64,000 bases of DNA from Citrobacter tructae (GTDB lineage Bacteria; Pseudomonadota; Gammaproteobacteria; Enterobacterales; Enterobacteriaceae), in NCBI RefSeq assembly GCF_004684345.1, contig NZ_CP038469.1, positions 4,340,001 to 4,404,000 on the forward strand, given 5' to 3'. Within the stretch, counting starts at the first letter, position 1; each line of letters starts with the position of its first letter. Shown one piece after another: positions 18,329 to 26,909 of this stretch. The notes under the pieces are model-generated. The model was not told where the DNA came from and made no database searches. It saw only the letters and a list, made by a program, of their open reading frames with translations. The translations under genes were made by a program, and so were the position numbers.

Positions 18329-18874
18329 GTGGACGAATTGACTGCGCAGGCGCTAACGGCCTTTACGACGCGTTATTGCGATGCATGGCATGAAAAAAAC
18401 AACAGTTGGCCGCTCAGTGAAGAATTGTATGGCGTTCCTTCCCCATGCATTATTTCCACTACCAGCGATGCCGTGTACTGGCAGCCTCAGCCGTTTGTAG
18501 GCGAAACGAATGTAAACGCGGTTGAACGCGCCTTTGATATTGTGATACAACCCGCCGTTCACGCTTTTTATACCACCCAGTTTGCCGGGGATATGCACGC
18601 GCAGTTTGCGGATGAAAAGCTCACTCTGCTGCAAACCTGGAGCGAAGATGACTTCAGGCGCGTCCAGGAAAACCTGATAGGTCATCTGGTCACGCAAAAG
18701 CGGCTCAAGCTCTCGCCGACGCTTTTTATTGCGACGCAGGAAAATGAACTGGATGTCATTTCGGTGTGCAATCTGTCCGGAGAAGTGTGCAAAGAAACGC
18801 TGGGAACCCGTAAACGAACGGTGCTGGCGGCCTCTCTTGCGGAATTCCTGACTCAACTTAAGCCAGTTCTGTAA
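18329..18874 (+). CDS. syd: SecY-interacting protein Syd
   Basis: Peripheral inner-membrane protein that binds SecY and checks assembly of the translocon. The 181-residue protein matches E. coli Syd along its whole length. Translation starts at GTG (18329) after AAGAGAG. It faces away from queF, and the gene downstream is the regulatory RNA CsrB. Confidence 0.94.
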   Translation: MDELTAQALTAFTTRYCDAWHEKNNSWPLSEELYGVPSPCIISTTSDAVYWQPQPFVGETNVNAVERAFDIVIQPAVHAFYTTQFAGDMHAQFADEKLTLLQTWSEDDFRRVQENLIGHLVTQKRLKLSPTLFIATQENELDVISVCNLSGEVCKETLGTRKRTVLAASLAEFLTQLKPVL

Positions 18875-18893
18875 TCTATTTTGCCCTGAATCG

Positions 18894-18911
18894 TGTGAGA
18901 GATCTCTTACA
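18894..18911. promoter_or_regulatory. UvrY-binding palindrome upstream of csrB
   Basis: TGTGAGAGATCTCTTACA differs at one position from the perfect palindrome TGTAAGAGATCTCTTACA reported upstream of E. coli csrB. Its centre is about 182 bp before the RNA start. UvrY is the response regulator paired with BarA, encoded at 26910-29666. Confidence 0.7.
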
Positions 18912-19084
18912 AACCCTGTAGGAGATCGCCAGGTAATAAGTAAAGACTTAATGAATTGATAAAATAATAATTATAGATAATTCAATTGATTAACGTTTTA
19001 TTGCTGACTTTCATACGAAAATATACTTAAGGGTATGCCTGTAAGCATCTTGTAAGACAAAGCAAAACAGGCGATTCTATCTCC

Positions 19085-19447
19085 GTCGACAAGGAGTCGC
19101 ACAACGAAGTGAACATCAGGATGATGACACTTCAGCAGGACACACCAGGACGGTGTAGCAAGGACAGGCTTCAGGATGAAGCAAAGAGGAAAACGCCGGA
19201 TGCGTTAAGGGACACCTCCAGGAAGGAGAATGAGAGCCGGTCAGGATGGTCGGTGGGTCAGGATGGCCATGGATACTTCAGGATGAAGTTTTCACATCGG
19301 GGTGATGTGAGCAGGATGCAAAAGTTCAGGATGAACGGGTCGCAAGACCACAGGAAAAGTTGTCATGGATGAGCAGGGAGCACTAAAAGTAGCTGGAATG
19401 CTGCGAAACGAACCGGGAGCACTGTTTTTACAGTGCTCCCTTTTTTT
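19085..19447 (+). ncRNA. csrB: CsrB regulatory RNA
   Basis: About 363-nt RNA that binds many copies of the translational regulator CsrA and relieves its effects. It starts GTCGACAAGGAGTCGC, lies between syd and yqcC as in E. coli, and contains 22 GGA triplets by my count, most as CAGGA in hairpin loops. It ends in a perfect 11-bp stem (GGGAGCACTGT / ACAGTGCTCCC, 19415-19440) and seven T. The BarA/UvrY system activates csrB in E. coli. The protein reading frame across it is not real. Confidence 0.96.
19415..19447 (+). terminator. csrB intrinsic terminator
   Basis: Eleven-bp perfect stem with a four-base loop of T, followed by seven T; also the 3' end of CsrB. Confidence 0.93.
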
Positions 19448-19506
19448 ATTTCCTTCCCACAAATGCTATTCTTCGCGCCAGATTTTTCATCAATGAGGTT
19501 AATTTC

Positions 19507-19836
19507 ATGGCTACTCATGACCGTGTGCGCCAGCAGCTCCATGCGCTTGAAGCGCTGCTGCGTGAACATAATCACTGGCGGATGGATGAGCCAGAGGCGC
19601 ATCTGTTTACCAGCACGCAGCCTTTTTGTATGGATACTATGGAGCCGGTTGAATGGCTGCAATGGGTGTTGATTCCCCGCATGCATGCCTTGCTGGATAA
19701 CGCTCAGCCGCTTCCGGACGCGTTCGCCATTGCGCCGTATTATGAAATGGCGCTGACTGCCGATCATCCACAGCGTGAAGCGATCCTGGTTGCATTGCAG
19801 GCGCTGGATGCGCTATTCACCAGTGATAAATCCTGA
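19507..19836 (+). CDS. yqcC: YqcC family protein, function unknown
   Basis: Small 109-residue protein of the YqcC/DUF446 family. It is helical, without signal peptide or membrane segment. Its stop codon overlaps the truC start (TGATG), so the two are translationally coupled, which hints at a role beside the tRNA pseudouridine synthase, but no function is established. Confidence 0.9.
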   Translation: MATHDRVRQQLHALEALLREHNHWRMDEPEAHLFTSTQPFCMDTMEPVEWLQWVLIPRMHALLDNAQPLPDAFAIAPYYEMALTADHPQREAILVALQALDALFTSDKS

Positions 19837-20618
19837 TGCTGGAGATTCTCTATCAGGACGAATGGCTGGTGGCGGTTAATAAACCCTCTGGTTGGCTGGT
19901 TCACCGCAGTTGGCTCGACCGCGATGAGAAAGTGGTGGTGATGCAAACGGTGCGTGACCAGATTGGTCAGCATGTTTATACCGTGCATCGCCTCGACCGG
20001 CCGACATCCGGTGTGCTGCTGATGGGGCTGTCCAGCGAAGCTGGGCGTCTGCTGTCGCAGCAGTTTGAACAGCATAAAATCCACAAGCGCTATCATGCGA
20101 TTGTGCGCGGCTGGCTGATGGATGACGCGGTTCTGGATTACCCGCTGGTGGAAGAGTTGGATAAAATTGCCGATAAATTTGCCCGCGAGGATAAAGATCC
20201 GCAGCCTGCGGTAACCCATTATCGCGGACTGGCAACGGTAGAGATGCCGGTAGCCACCGGGCGTTATCCGACCACCCGTTACGGGCTTGTGGAGCTTGAT
20301 CCTAAAACCGGTCGAAAACATCAGCTTAGACGCCATCTGTCCCATTTGCGCCATCCTATTATCGGTGACAGCAAGCACGGCGATTTGCGGCAAAACCGCA
20401 GTGCTGCGGAACATTTCGGCTGCCAGCGTTTAATGCTGCATGCCAGCCAGCTTACGCTTACTCATCCGTTCACCGGCGAGCCATTAGTGATTCGCGCCGG
20501 GCTGGATGATGTCTGGATGCAGGCACTGTCACAATTTGGCTGGCGTGGACTTCTCCCTGAGAATGAAAGGGTTGAGTTCGTCGAGCGGTCAGGTCAGGAT
20601 GAGCAGATAGATTCTTAA
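19836..20618 (+). CDS. truC: tRNA pseudouridine(65) synthase
   Basis: Makes pseudouridine at position 65 of certain tRNAs. The 260-residue protein is of the RluA family; the catalytic aspartate is Asp54 in HRLDRPTSG, and LVELDPKTGRKHQLRRHL is the family C-terminal motif. The second gene of yqcC-truC-yqcA; it overlaps yqcC by one base. Confidence 0.96.
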   Translation: MLEILYQDEWLVAVNKPSGWLVHRSWLDRDEKVVVMQTVRDQIGQHVYTVHRLDRPTSGVLLMGLSSEAGRLLSQQFEQHKIHKRYHAIVRGWLMDDAVLDYPLVEELDKIADKFAREDKDPQPAVTHYRGLATVEMPVATGRYPTTRYGLVELDPKTGRKHQLRRHLSHLRHPIIGDSKHGDLRQNRSAAEHFGCQRLMLHASQLTLTHPFTGEPLVIRAGLDDVWMQALSQFGWRGLLPENERVEFVERSGQDEQIDS

Positions 20619-20637
20619 GTCCTTGGAGATAAAGGTT

Positions 20638-21087
20638 ATGGCGGAAATTGGTATTTTTGTCGGCACGATGTATGGAAACGCGCTGCTGGTAGCCGAAGAG
20701 GCTGAAGCTATCCTTACCGCACAGGGCCATAAGGCCACGGTATTTGAAGATCCAGAACTGACAGACTGGCAGGCGTATCAGGATAAATATGTCCTGGTGG
20801 TGACCTCGACGACCGGACAGGGCGATCTCCCGGACAGCATTGTACCGCTGTTTCAGGGGATCAAAGATAATCTTGGTTTCCAGCCAAATCTACGTTACGG
20901 CGTTATTGCGCTGGGCGACAGCAGCTACGTTAACTTTTGCAATGGCGGAAAACAGTTCGACGCGTTGTTACAGGAACAAAGCGCGCAACGGGTGGGGGAG
21001 ATGTTGCTGATTGATGCCAGCGAGCATCCTGAACCGGAAAGCGAATCTAATCCCTGGGTAGAAAACTGGGGAACTCTTCTGTCTTAA
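20638..21087 (+). CDS. yqcA: Flavodoxin-like protein YqcA
   Basis: FMN-binding flavodoxin fold, 149 residues. The phosphate-binding loop is GTMYGNAL, and the isoalloxazine-contacting loops are TSTTGQGDLPD and GLGDSSY-like ALGDSSYVNFCNG. The ATG at 20638 follows AAAGG and matches the known length. Third gene of the truC operon; redox partner not shown by context. Confidence 0.94.
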   Translation: MAEIGIFVGTMYGNALLVAEEAEAILTAQGHKATVFEDPELTDWQAYQDKYVLVVTSTTGQGDLPDSIVPLFQGIKDNLGFQPNLRYGVIALGDSSYVNFCNGGKQFDALLQEQSAQRVGEMLLIDASEHPEPESESNPWVENWGTLLS

Positions 21088-21567
21088 GGCTCACCCTCCC
21101 CCTACCGGGAGGGCGTCCTGCCTGTGCCAGCAAGCAAAAGAACGACCTGACGATATCCTAATAAAACGGAATCGTGTTAGCTTCGGGCAAATGTCTGTAA
21201 AAACCTTTATTTTAAAAGGGTTTTACAGGCGTTTCCATAGGGTCAAGCGACCTGTTTCACACTCCTTTCTTTTCAATCCTGACATTCCCCTTTTCAACCC
21301 ACTGGTTTTCATTTCCGTGAGGTTGCTTCCAATCGCCTGGGCTTTTGCCATAAACATACGTTATATGCCGTCAAAATGTTGTGTTGTTGCACGGTGAGCG
21401 TGCGCGGGACGCTTTTTATACTTTATTGGCCAGCAATAAGAAAATACAGCATGCAAGGCGAACGACCTCAAAAAAGCTGCCTATACACGAAACGTTACCT
21501 CTGACCCCCTACCGGTTTTGCAATTCAGAGTGAGCGAATAAAAACGCGAAAATTCAGGAGTGCAACA
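21088..21567 (+). promoter_or_regulatory. gudP upstream region
   Basis: The 480-bp gap holds no convincing gene. Just after yqcA a GC-rich hairpin (CCCTCCC / GGGAGGG, about 21093-21112) may end that operon. A second hairpin pairs CTGTAAAA (21195-21202) with TTTTACAG (21221-21228). A short inverted repeat GCACG/CGTGC lies at 21389-21403. In E. coli gudPXD is activated by CdaR, but no site was assigned with confidence. Confidence 0.5.
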
Positions 21568-22920
21568 ATGAGTTCATTAAGTCAGGCAGCGAGCAGTGCG
21601 GAAAAGCGCACTAACGCTCGCTACTGGATAGTGGTGATGCTGTTTATCGTCACATCCTTCAACTATGGCGACCGCGCCACCTTGTCCATTGCCGGTTCGG
21701 AGATGGCCAAAGATATTGGCCTTGATGCTGTCGGTATGGGGTACGTCTTCTCCGCATTCTCATGGGCCTATGTTATCGGTCAGATCCCAGGTGGCTGGTT
21801 GCTCGACCGCTTTGGTTCAAAACGTGTCTACTTCTGGTCGATCTTTATCTGGTCCATGTTTACCTTGCTGCAGGGCTTCGTCGATATTTTTAGCGGCTTC
21901 GGCATTATCATCGCGCTGTTTACGCTGCGCTTTCTTGTCGGCTTGGCTGAAGCGCCTTCTTTCCCCGGAAACAGTCGTATTGTGGCGGCGTGGTTCCCGG
22001 CTCAGGAGAGGGGCACGGCGGTGTCGATTTTTAACTCCGCTCAGTACTTTGCCACTGTTATCTTCGCGCCAATCATGGGTTGGCTGACTCACGAAGTGGG
22101 TTGGTCACACGTGTTCTTCTTTATGGGCGGCCTCGGGATCATTATCAGTTTTGTCTGGCTGAAGGTGATTCATGAACCTAACCAGCATCCTGGTGTGAAC
22201 CAAAAAGAGCTGGATTACATCGCCGCAGGCGGTGCGTTGATCAACATGGATCAGGCGGCAACCAAAGCCAAAGTACCGTTTAGCGTTAAGTGGGGGCAAA
22301 TTAAGCAGTTGATTGGCTCACGCATGATGGTGGGGATTTACATCGGTCAGTACTGTATTAACGCCCTGACTTACTTCTTTATTACCTGGTTCCCGGTTTA
22401 TCTGGTGCAGGCGCGCGGCATGTCGATTTTGAAAGCCGGGTTTGTTGCGTCGGTTCCGGCTATCTGCGGCTTCGTGGGCGGCGTGCTCGGCGGGATTATT
22501 TCTGACTGGTTGATGCGTCGTACCGGCTCGCTGAATATTGCGCGTAAAACACCCATCGTCATGGGTATGCTGTTGTCGATGGTGATGGTGTTCTGTAACT
22601 ACGTCAACGTTGAGTGGATGATCATCGGTTTTATGGCGTTGGCCTTCTTCGGTAAAGGCATCGGGGCGCTGGGCTGGGCGGTGATGGCAGATACCGCGCC
22701 GAAAGAGATCAGCGGCCTCAGCGGCGGTCTGTTCAATATGTTCGGCAACATCTCCGGTATCGTGACGCCGATTGCTATCGGCTACATCGTTGGCACCACC
22801 GGCTCGTTCAACGGCGCGCTGATTTACGTTGGGGTGCATGCGTTGATTGCGGTGCTGAGCTATCTGGTGCTGGTGGGCGATATTAAACGTATCGAATTGA
22901 AACCTGTCGCAGGACAATGA
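21568..22920 (+). CDS. gudP: D-glucarate/galactarate MFS transporter
   Basis: Proton-linked importer of glucarate in the inner membrane, anion:cation symporter family. The 450-residue protein has twelve membrane segments and typical motifs: FNYGDRATLS in the first helix, GGWLLDRFGSKRV in the loop 2-3 and EAPSFPGNSRIVAAWFP. It heads gudP-gudX-gudD and overlaps or abuts gudX. Confidence 0.96.
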   Translation: MSSLSQAASSAEKRTNARYWIVVMLFIVTSFNYGDRATLSIAGSEMAKDIGLDAVGMGYVFSAFSWAYVIGQIPGGWLLDRFGSKRVYFWSIFIWSMFTLLQGFVDIFSGFGIIIALFTLRFLVGLAEAPSFPGNSRIVAAWFPAQERGTAVSIFNSAQYFATVIFAPIMGWLTHEVGWSHVFFFMGGLGIIISFVWLKVIHEPNQHPGVNQKELDYIAAGGALINMDQAATKAKVPFSVKWGQIKQLIGSRMMVGIYIGQYCINALTYFFITWFPVYLVQARGMSILKAGFVASVPAICGFVGGVLGGIISDWLMRRTGSLNIARKTPIVMGMLLSMVMVFCNYVNVEWMIIGFMALAFFGKGIGALGWAVMADTAPKEISGLSGGLFNMFGNISGIVTPIAIGYIVGTTGSFNGALIYVGVHALIAVLSYLVLVGDIKRIELKPVAGQ

Positions 22921-22922
22921 TG

Positions 22923-24263
22923 ATGACAACACAATCAAGTCCCGTTATTACCGACATGAAGGTCATTCCGGTGGCCGGGCATGACAGTATGCTACTCAAC
23001 ATCGGTGGTGCGCATAACGCGTATTTTACCCGCAATATCGTGGTGCTTACCGACAACGCCGGGAATACCGGCGTCGGTGAAGCACCGGGCGGCGAAGTGA
23101 TTTATCAGACGCTGGTTGACGCTATTCCGATGGTGTTGGGTCAGGAAGTCGCCCGTCTGAATAAAGTGGTGCAGCAGGTGCATAAAGGCAATCAGGCCGC
23201 TGACTTTGACACCTTCGGTAAAGGCGCCTGGACCTTTGAACTGCGGGTTAACGCGGTGGCCGCGTTGGAAGCGGCGCTGTTGGACCTGTTGGGCAAGGCG
23301 CTCAACGTGCCGGTCTGCGAACTGCTAGGCCCAGGCAAACAGCGTGATGCAGTAACTGTGCTGGGCTATCTGTTCTATGTAGGCGATCGCACGAAAACCG
23401 ATCTGCCGTATCTGGAGACGACGCCGGGCAACCATGATTGGTATCACCTGCGGCATCAGCAAGCGATGAACAGCGAGGCTGTAGTGCGCCTGGCGGAAGC
23501 CTCGCAGGATCGCTATGGTTTTAAAGATTTCAAACTCAAGGGCGGCGTGCTGCCGGGCGAGCAGGAAATTGAAACCGTCCGAGCACTGAAAAAACGCTTC
23601 CCGGACGCGCGTATTACGGTCGATCCTAACGGTGCCTGGCTGCTGGATGAAGCTATCTCCTTGTGTAAAGGGCTGAACGATGTTCTGACCTACGCCGAAG
23701 ATCCGTGCGGTGCCGAACAGGGCTTTTCCGGGCGCGAAGTGATGGCAGAGTTTCGCCGCGCAACCGGACTGCCGGTGGCAACCAACATGATAGCCACCAA
23801 CTGGCGCGAAATGGGCCATGCGGTGATGCTGAATTCAGTCGATATTCCGCTGGCCGATCCGCACTTCTGGACGCTTTCCGGTGCGGTGCGCGTGGCACAG
23901 TTGTGCGACGACTGGGGCCTGACCTGGGGCTGCCACTCGAACAATCACTTTGATATTTCGCTGGCGATGTTTACCCATGTGGGGGCCGCTGCCCCCGGTA
24001 AGCCGACTGCGATTGACACACACTGGATCTGGCAGGAGGGTGATTGCCGCCTGACCAAAAATCCGCTGGAGATTAAGAACGGGAAAATTGCCGTTCCAGA
24101 CGCGCCTGGTCTGGGCGTGGATCTGGACTGGGAGCAGGTGCTGAAGGCCCATGAAGCCTACAAGAAACTGCCCGGCGGCGCGCGTAATGACGCAGGCCCG
24201 ATGCAGTACCTGATACCCGGATGGACTTTTGACCGTAAACGCCCTGTTTTCGGCCGTCACTGA
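22923..24263 (+). CDS. gudX: Glucarate dehydratase-related protein
   Basis: Enolase-superfamily paralogue of GudD, 446 residues from the ATG at 22923; two further in-frame ATGs lie 3 and 6 bp upstream, the first overlapping the gudP stop. It keeps the metal and acid/base motifs of the family: KLKGG (KxK lysines), DPNGAW, AEDPCGAEQGFSGREV and HSNNHFD. In E. coli GudX has weak dehydratase activity compared with GudD, so an accessory role is likely. Confidence 0.93.
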   Translation: MTTQSSPVITDMKVIPVAGHDSMLLNIGGAHNAYFTRNIVVLTDNAGNTGVGEAPGGEVIYQTLVDAIPMVLGQEVARLNKVVQQVHKGNQAADFDTFGKGAWTFELRVNAVAALEAALLDLLGKALNVPVCELLGPGKQRDAVTVLGYLFYVGDRTKTDLPYLETTPGNHDWYHLRHQQAMNSEAVVRLAEASQDRYGFKDFKLKGGVLPGEQEIETVRALKKRFPDARITVDPNGAWLLDEAISLCKGLNDVLTYAEDPCGAEQGFSGREVMAEFRRATGLPVATNMIATNWREMGHAVMLNSVDIPLADPHFWTLSGAVRVAQLCDDWGLTWGCHSNNHFDISLAMFTHVGAAAPGKPTAIDTHWIWQEGDCRLTKNPLEIKNGKIAVPDAPGLGVDLDWEQVLKAHEAYKKLPGGARNDAGPMQYLIPGWTFDRKRPVFGRH

Positions 24264-24283
24264 TTTTGAATAAGGACACTATG

Positions 24284-25624
24284 ATGAGCGCACAATTTAC
24301 TACTCCAGTTGTTACCGCTATGCAGGTTATTCCGGTTGCGGGCCACGACAGCATGCTGATGAACCTGAGTGGCGCACATGCCCCGTTCTTCACGCGCAAT
24401 ATTGTGATTATCAAAGATAATTCCGGTCATACCGGTGTGGGCGAAATTCCCGGCGGCGAAAAAATCCGTAAAACCCTGGAAGATGCCGTTTCGCTGGTGG
24501 TAGGTAAGACGTTGGGTGAATATAAAAACGTGCTGAACGCAGTACGTAACCAGTTTGCCGATCGTGATGCAGGTGGACGCGGTTTGCAGACCTTCGATCT
24601 GCGTACCACTATTCATGTGGTCACCGGTATTGAAGCAGCAATGCTCGACTTGCTGGGTCAGCATTTGGGTGTGAACGTGGCTTCTCTGTTAGGCGATGGT
24701 CAGCAGCGTAGCGAAGTCGAAATGCTCGGTTATTTGTTCTTCGTCGGTAACCGTAAAGCGACGCCGCTGCCGTATCAGAGCCAGCCGGATGAGAAGTGCG
24801 ACTGGTATCGCATGCGTCATGAAGAGGCAATGACCCCAGATGCGGTAGTGCGCTTGGCGGAAGCGGCGTATGAGAAGTATGGCTTTAACGACTTTAAACT
24901 GAAAGGCGGCGTGCTGGCAGGTGTTGAAGAGGCAGAATCGATTGTCGCACTGGCGAAGCGCTTCCCACAGGCGCGCGTGACGCTGGATCCTAACGGCGCA
25001 TGGTCACTGGATGAAGCGATTAGCATCGGCAAATATTTGAAAGGTTCTCTGGCTTACGCCGAAGATCCGTGCGGTGCCGAGCAGGGCTTCTCCGGGCGTG
25101 AAGTGATGGCCGAATTCCGTCGTGCGACCGGCCTGCCGACGGCGACTAACATGATCGCCACCGACTGGCGTCAGATGGGGCACACGTTGTCGCTACAATC
25201 TGTCGACATCCCGCTGGCGGACCCGCACTTCTGGACCATGCAAGGTTCCGTACGCGTGGCACAGATGTGCCATGAGTTTGGCCTGACCTGGGGCTCGCAC
25301 TCCAACAACCACTTTGATATTTCGCTGGCGATGTTCACTCACGTCGCGGCGGCGGCACCGGGTAAAATTACCGCCATCGATACCCACTGGATCTGGCAGG
25401 AAGGCAACCAGCGTCTGACCAAAGAGCCGTTTGAAATTAAAGGCGGCATGGTGCAGGTACCGGCGAAACCGGGTCTGGGCGTAGAGCTCGATATGGATCA
25501 GGTGATGAAAGCGCACGAGCTGTATCAGAAACACGGGTTGGGCGCGCGTGATGACGCCATGGGGATGCAGTACCTGATCCCGAACTGGACGTTTGATAAT
25601 AAGCGCCCGTGCATGGTACGCTAA
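24284..25624 (+). CDS. gudD: D-glucarate dehydratase
   Basis: Dehydrates D-glucarate (and L-idarate) to 5-keto-4-deoxy-glucarate with Mg2+. The 446-residue protein has the same motif set as GudX: KLKGG, DPNGAW, AEDPCG and HSNNHFDISLAMF. The ATG at 24284 gives the E. coli length; another ATG is 3 bp before it. An intrinsic terminator follows at 25635-25662. Confidence 0.96.
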   Translation: MSAQFTTPVVTAMQVIPVAGHDSMLMNLSGAHAPFFTRNIVIIKDNSGHTGVGEIPGGEKIRKTLEDAVSLVVGKTLGEYKNVLNAVRNQFADRDAGGRGLQTFDLRTTIHVVTGIEAAMLDLLGQHLGVNVASLLGDGQQRSEVEMLGYLFFVGNRKATPLPYQSQPDEKCDWYRMRHEEAMTPDAVVRLAEAAYEKYGFNDFKLKGGVLAGVEEAESIVALAKRFPQARVTLDPNGAWSLDEAISIGKYLKGSLAYAEDPCGAEQGFSGREVMAEFRRATGLPTATNMIATDWRQMGHTLSLQSVDIPLADPHFWTMQGSVRVAQMCHEFGLTWGSHSNNHFDISLAMFTHVAAAAPGKITAIDTHWIWQEGNQRLTKEPFEIKGGMVQVPAKPGLGVELDMDQVMKAHELYQKHGLGARDDAMGMQYLIPNWTFDNKRPCMVR

Positions 25625-25634
25625 GCGAGCTGGG

Positions 25635-25662
25635 ACCGCTCCCATGGTATGGGGCGGTTTTT
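25635..25662 (+). terminator. gudD intrinsic terminator
   Basis: ACCGCTCCCAT and ATGGGGCGGT pair with one bulge around a short loop and are followed by a T run. It separates gudPXD from the glycerate kinase gene, which must have its own promoter or depend on readthrough. Confidence 0.8.
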
Positions 25663-25707
25663 CCCCTGGTGTATGCTTAACACAATCAACATGCGTAAGG
25701 ATGCTTT

Positions 25708-26850
25708 ATGAAAATAGTGATCGCACCGGATTCCTATAAGGAAAGTTTGAGTGCGCTTGAGGTGGCAACTGCCATAGAACAGGGATTCCGTGAAATATGG
25801 CCTGATGCGGACTACGTAAAGATCCCGGTTGCTGATGGCGGTGAAGGAACTGTTGAAGCGATGGTTGCCGCAACGGCGGGCCACTTTGTGCATGTTGATG
25901 TTACCGGTCCTCTGGGGACCAATGTTCAGGCATTTTATGGTTTATCGGGCGATGAGCGCTCTGCGTTTATCGAGATGGCGGCAGCTAGCGGGCTGGAACT
26001 GGTGCCTCCGTGTTCACGCGATCCGCTGAAAACCACCTCCTGGGGAACCGGAGAGTTGATCCGCCATGCGTTGGATGCGGGCGTTGAGCATATCATCATC
26101 GGGATTGGCGGTAGCGCCACCAACGATGGTGGCGCCGGCATGGTGCAGGCGCTGGGGGCAAGATTACTGGATGCGCAGGGTAACGATATTGCGCACGGCG
26201 GGATAGGTCTGGAAGCGCTTTCCAGAATTGATATCTCACAGTTAGACACGCGTCTTGCCGCTTGTCTTATCGAAGTGGCTTGCGATGTGACCAACCCGCT
26301 AACGGGTAAAGAGGGGGCGTCTGCGGTTTTCGGCCCGCAAAAAGGGGCAACGCCGGAGATGATTCCTCGCCTTGATCGGGCGCTCACGCACTATGCGCAA
26401 TTGATAGCCCGCGATCTGGATGTTCACGTACTGGAACTGGCTGGCGGCGGTGCCGCCGGAGGCATGGGGGCGGCGCTGTATGCGTTTTGCGGCGCGCAGC
26501 TGCGCAGCGGCATTGAGATCGTGACCGATGCGTTACATCTTGATACCTGGGTCGCGGATGCAGATTTAGTGGTGACCGGTGAAGGGCGTATCGACAGCCA
26601 GACCATTCATGGCAAAGTCCCCGTTGGCGTGGCGAACGTCGCGAAGCGTTACAACAAGCCGGTTATTGGTATTGCTGGCAGCCTGACTCCGGACGTGGGT
26701 ATTGTGCACAAATATGGTATTGATGCTGTTTTTAGCGTGATTTATACCATCTGTACGCTGGATGATGCGCTGAATAATGCGAAAGAAAACGTCCGCATGA
26801 CGGCACGAAACGTGGCTGCAACCCTCAAAGCAGGACAGCAATTACGTTGA
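25708..26850 (+). CDS. garK: Glycerate 2-kinase (GarK/GlxK family)
   Basis: Phosphorylates D-glycerate to 2-phosphoglycerate, the last step of glucarate breakdown. The 380-residue protein starts MKIVIAPDSYKESLSALEVA and has the glycine-rich IGIGGSATNDGGAGMVQALGA and the C-terminal VTGEGRIDSQT motif. In E. coli K-12 garK lies in the gar operon, not here; next to gudD it completes a local set with GudD. The symbol is by family and could equally be glxK. Confidence 0.88.
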   Translation: MKIVIAPDSYKESLSALEVATAIEQGFREIWPDADYVKIPVADGGEGTVEAMVAATAGHFVHVDVTGPLGTNVQAFYGLSGDERSAFIEMAAASGLELVPPCSRDPLKTTSWGTGELIRHALDAGVEHIIIGIGGSATNDGGAGMVQALGARLLDAQGNDIAHGGIGLEALSRIDISQLDTRLAACLIEVACDVTNPLTGKEGASAVFGPQKGATPEMIPRLDRALTHYAQLIARDLDVHVLELAGGGAAGGMGAALYAFCGAQLRSGIEIVTDALHLDTWVADADLVVTGEGRIDSQTIHGKVPVGVANVAKRYNKPVIGIAGSLTPDVGIVHKYGIDAVFSVIYTICTLDDALNNAKENVRMTARNVAATLKAGQQLR

Positions 26851-26862
26851 ATGATGGTGGCG

Positions 26863-26899
26863 ATAGGCCGGATAAGACGCGTGAGCGTCGTCATCCGGC
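26863..26899. repeat. REP element between garK and barA
   Basis: Classic REP palindrome: ATAGGCCGGATAAGACGC paired with GCGTCGTCATCCGGC around a short loop, in the gap between converging genes. Confidence 0.85.
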
Positions 26900-26909
26900 A
26901 ATCAGACAG

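Noticed and set aside
19109..19372. 87-codon plus-strand frame
   Set aside because: Lies entirely inside CsrB; its repeated Asp/Gly/Arg content comes from the GGA motifs.
21191..21397. 68-codon frame upstream of gudP
   Set aside because: Weak start context, no family resemblance and overlaps a hairpin; treated as non-coding.
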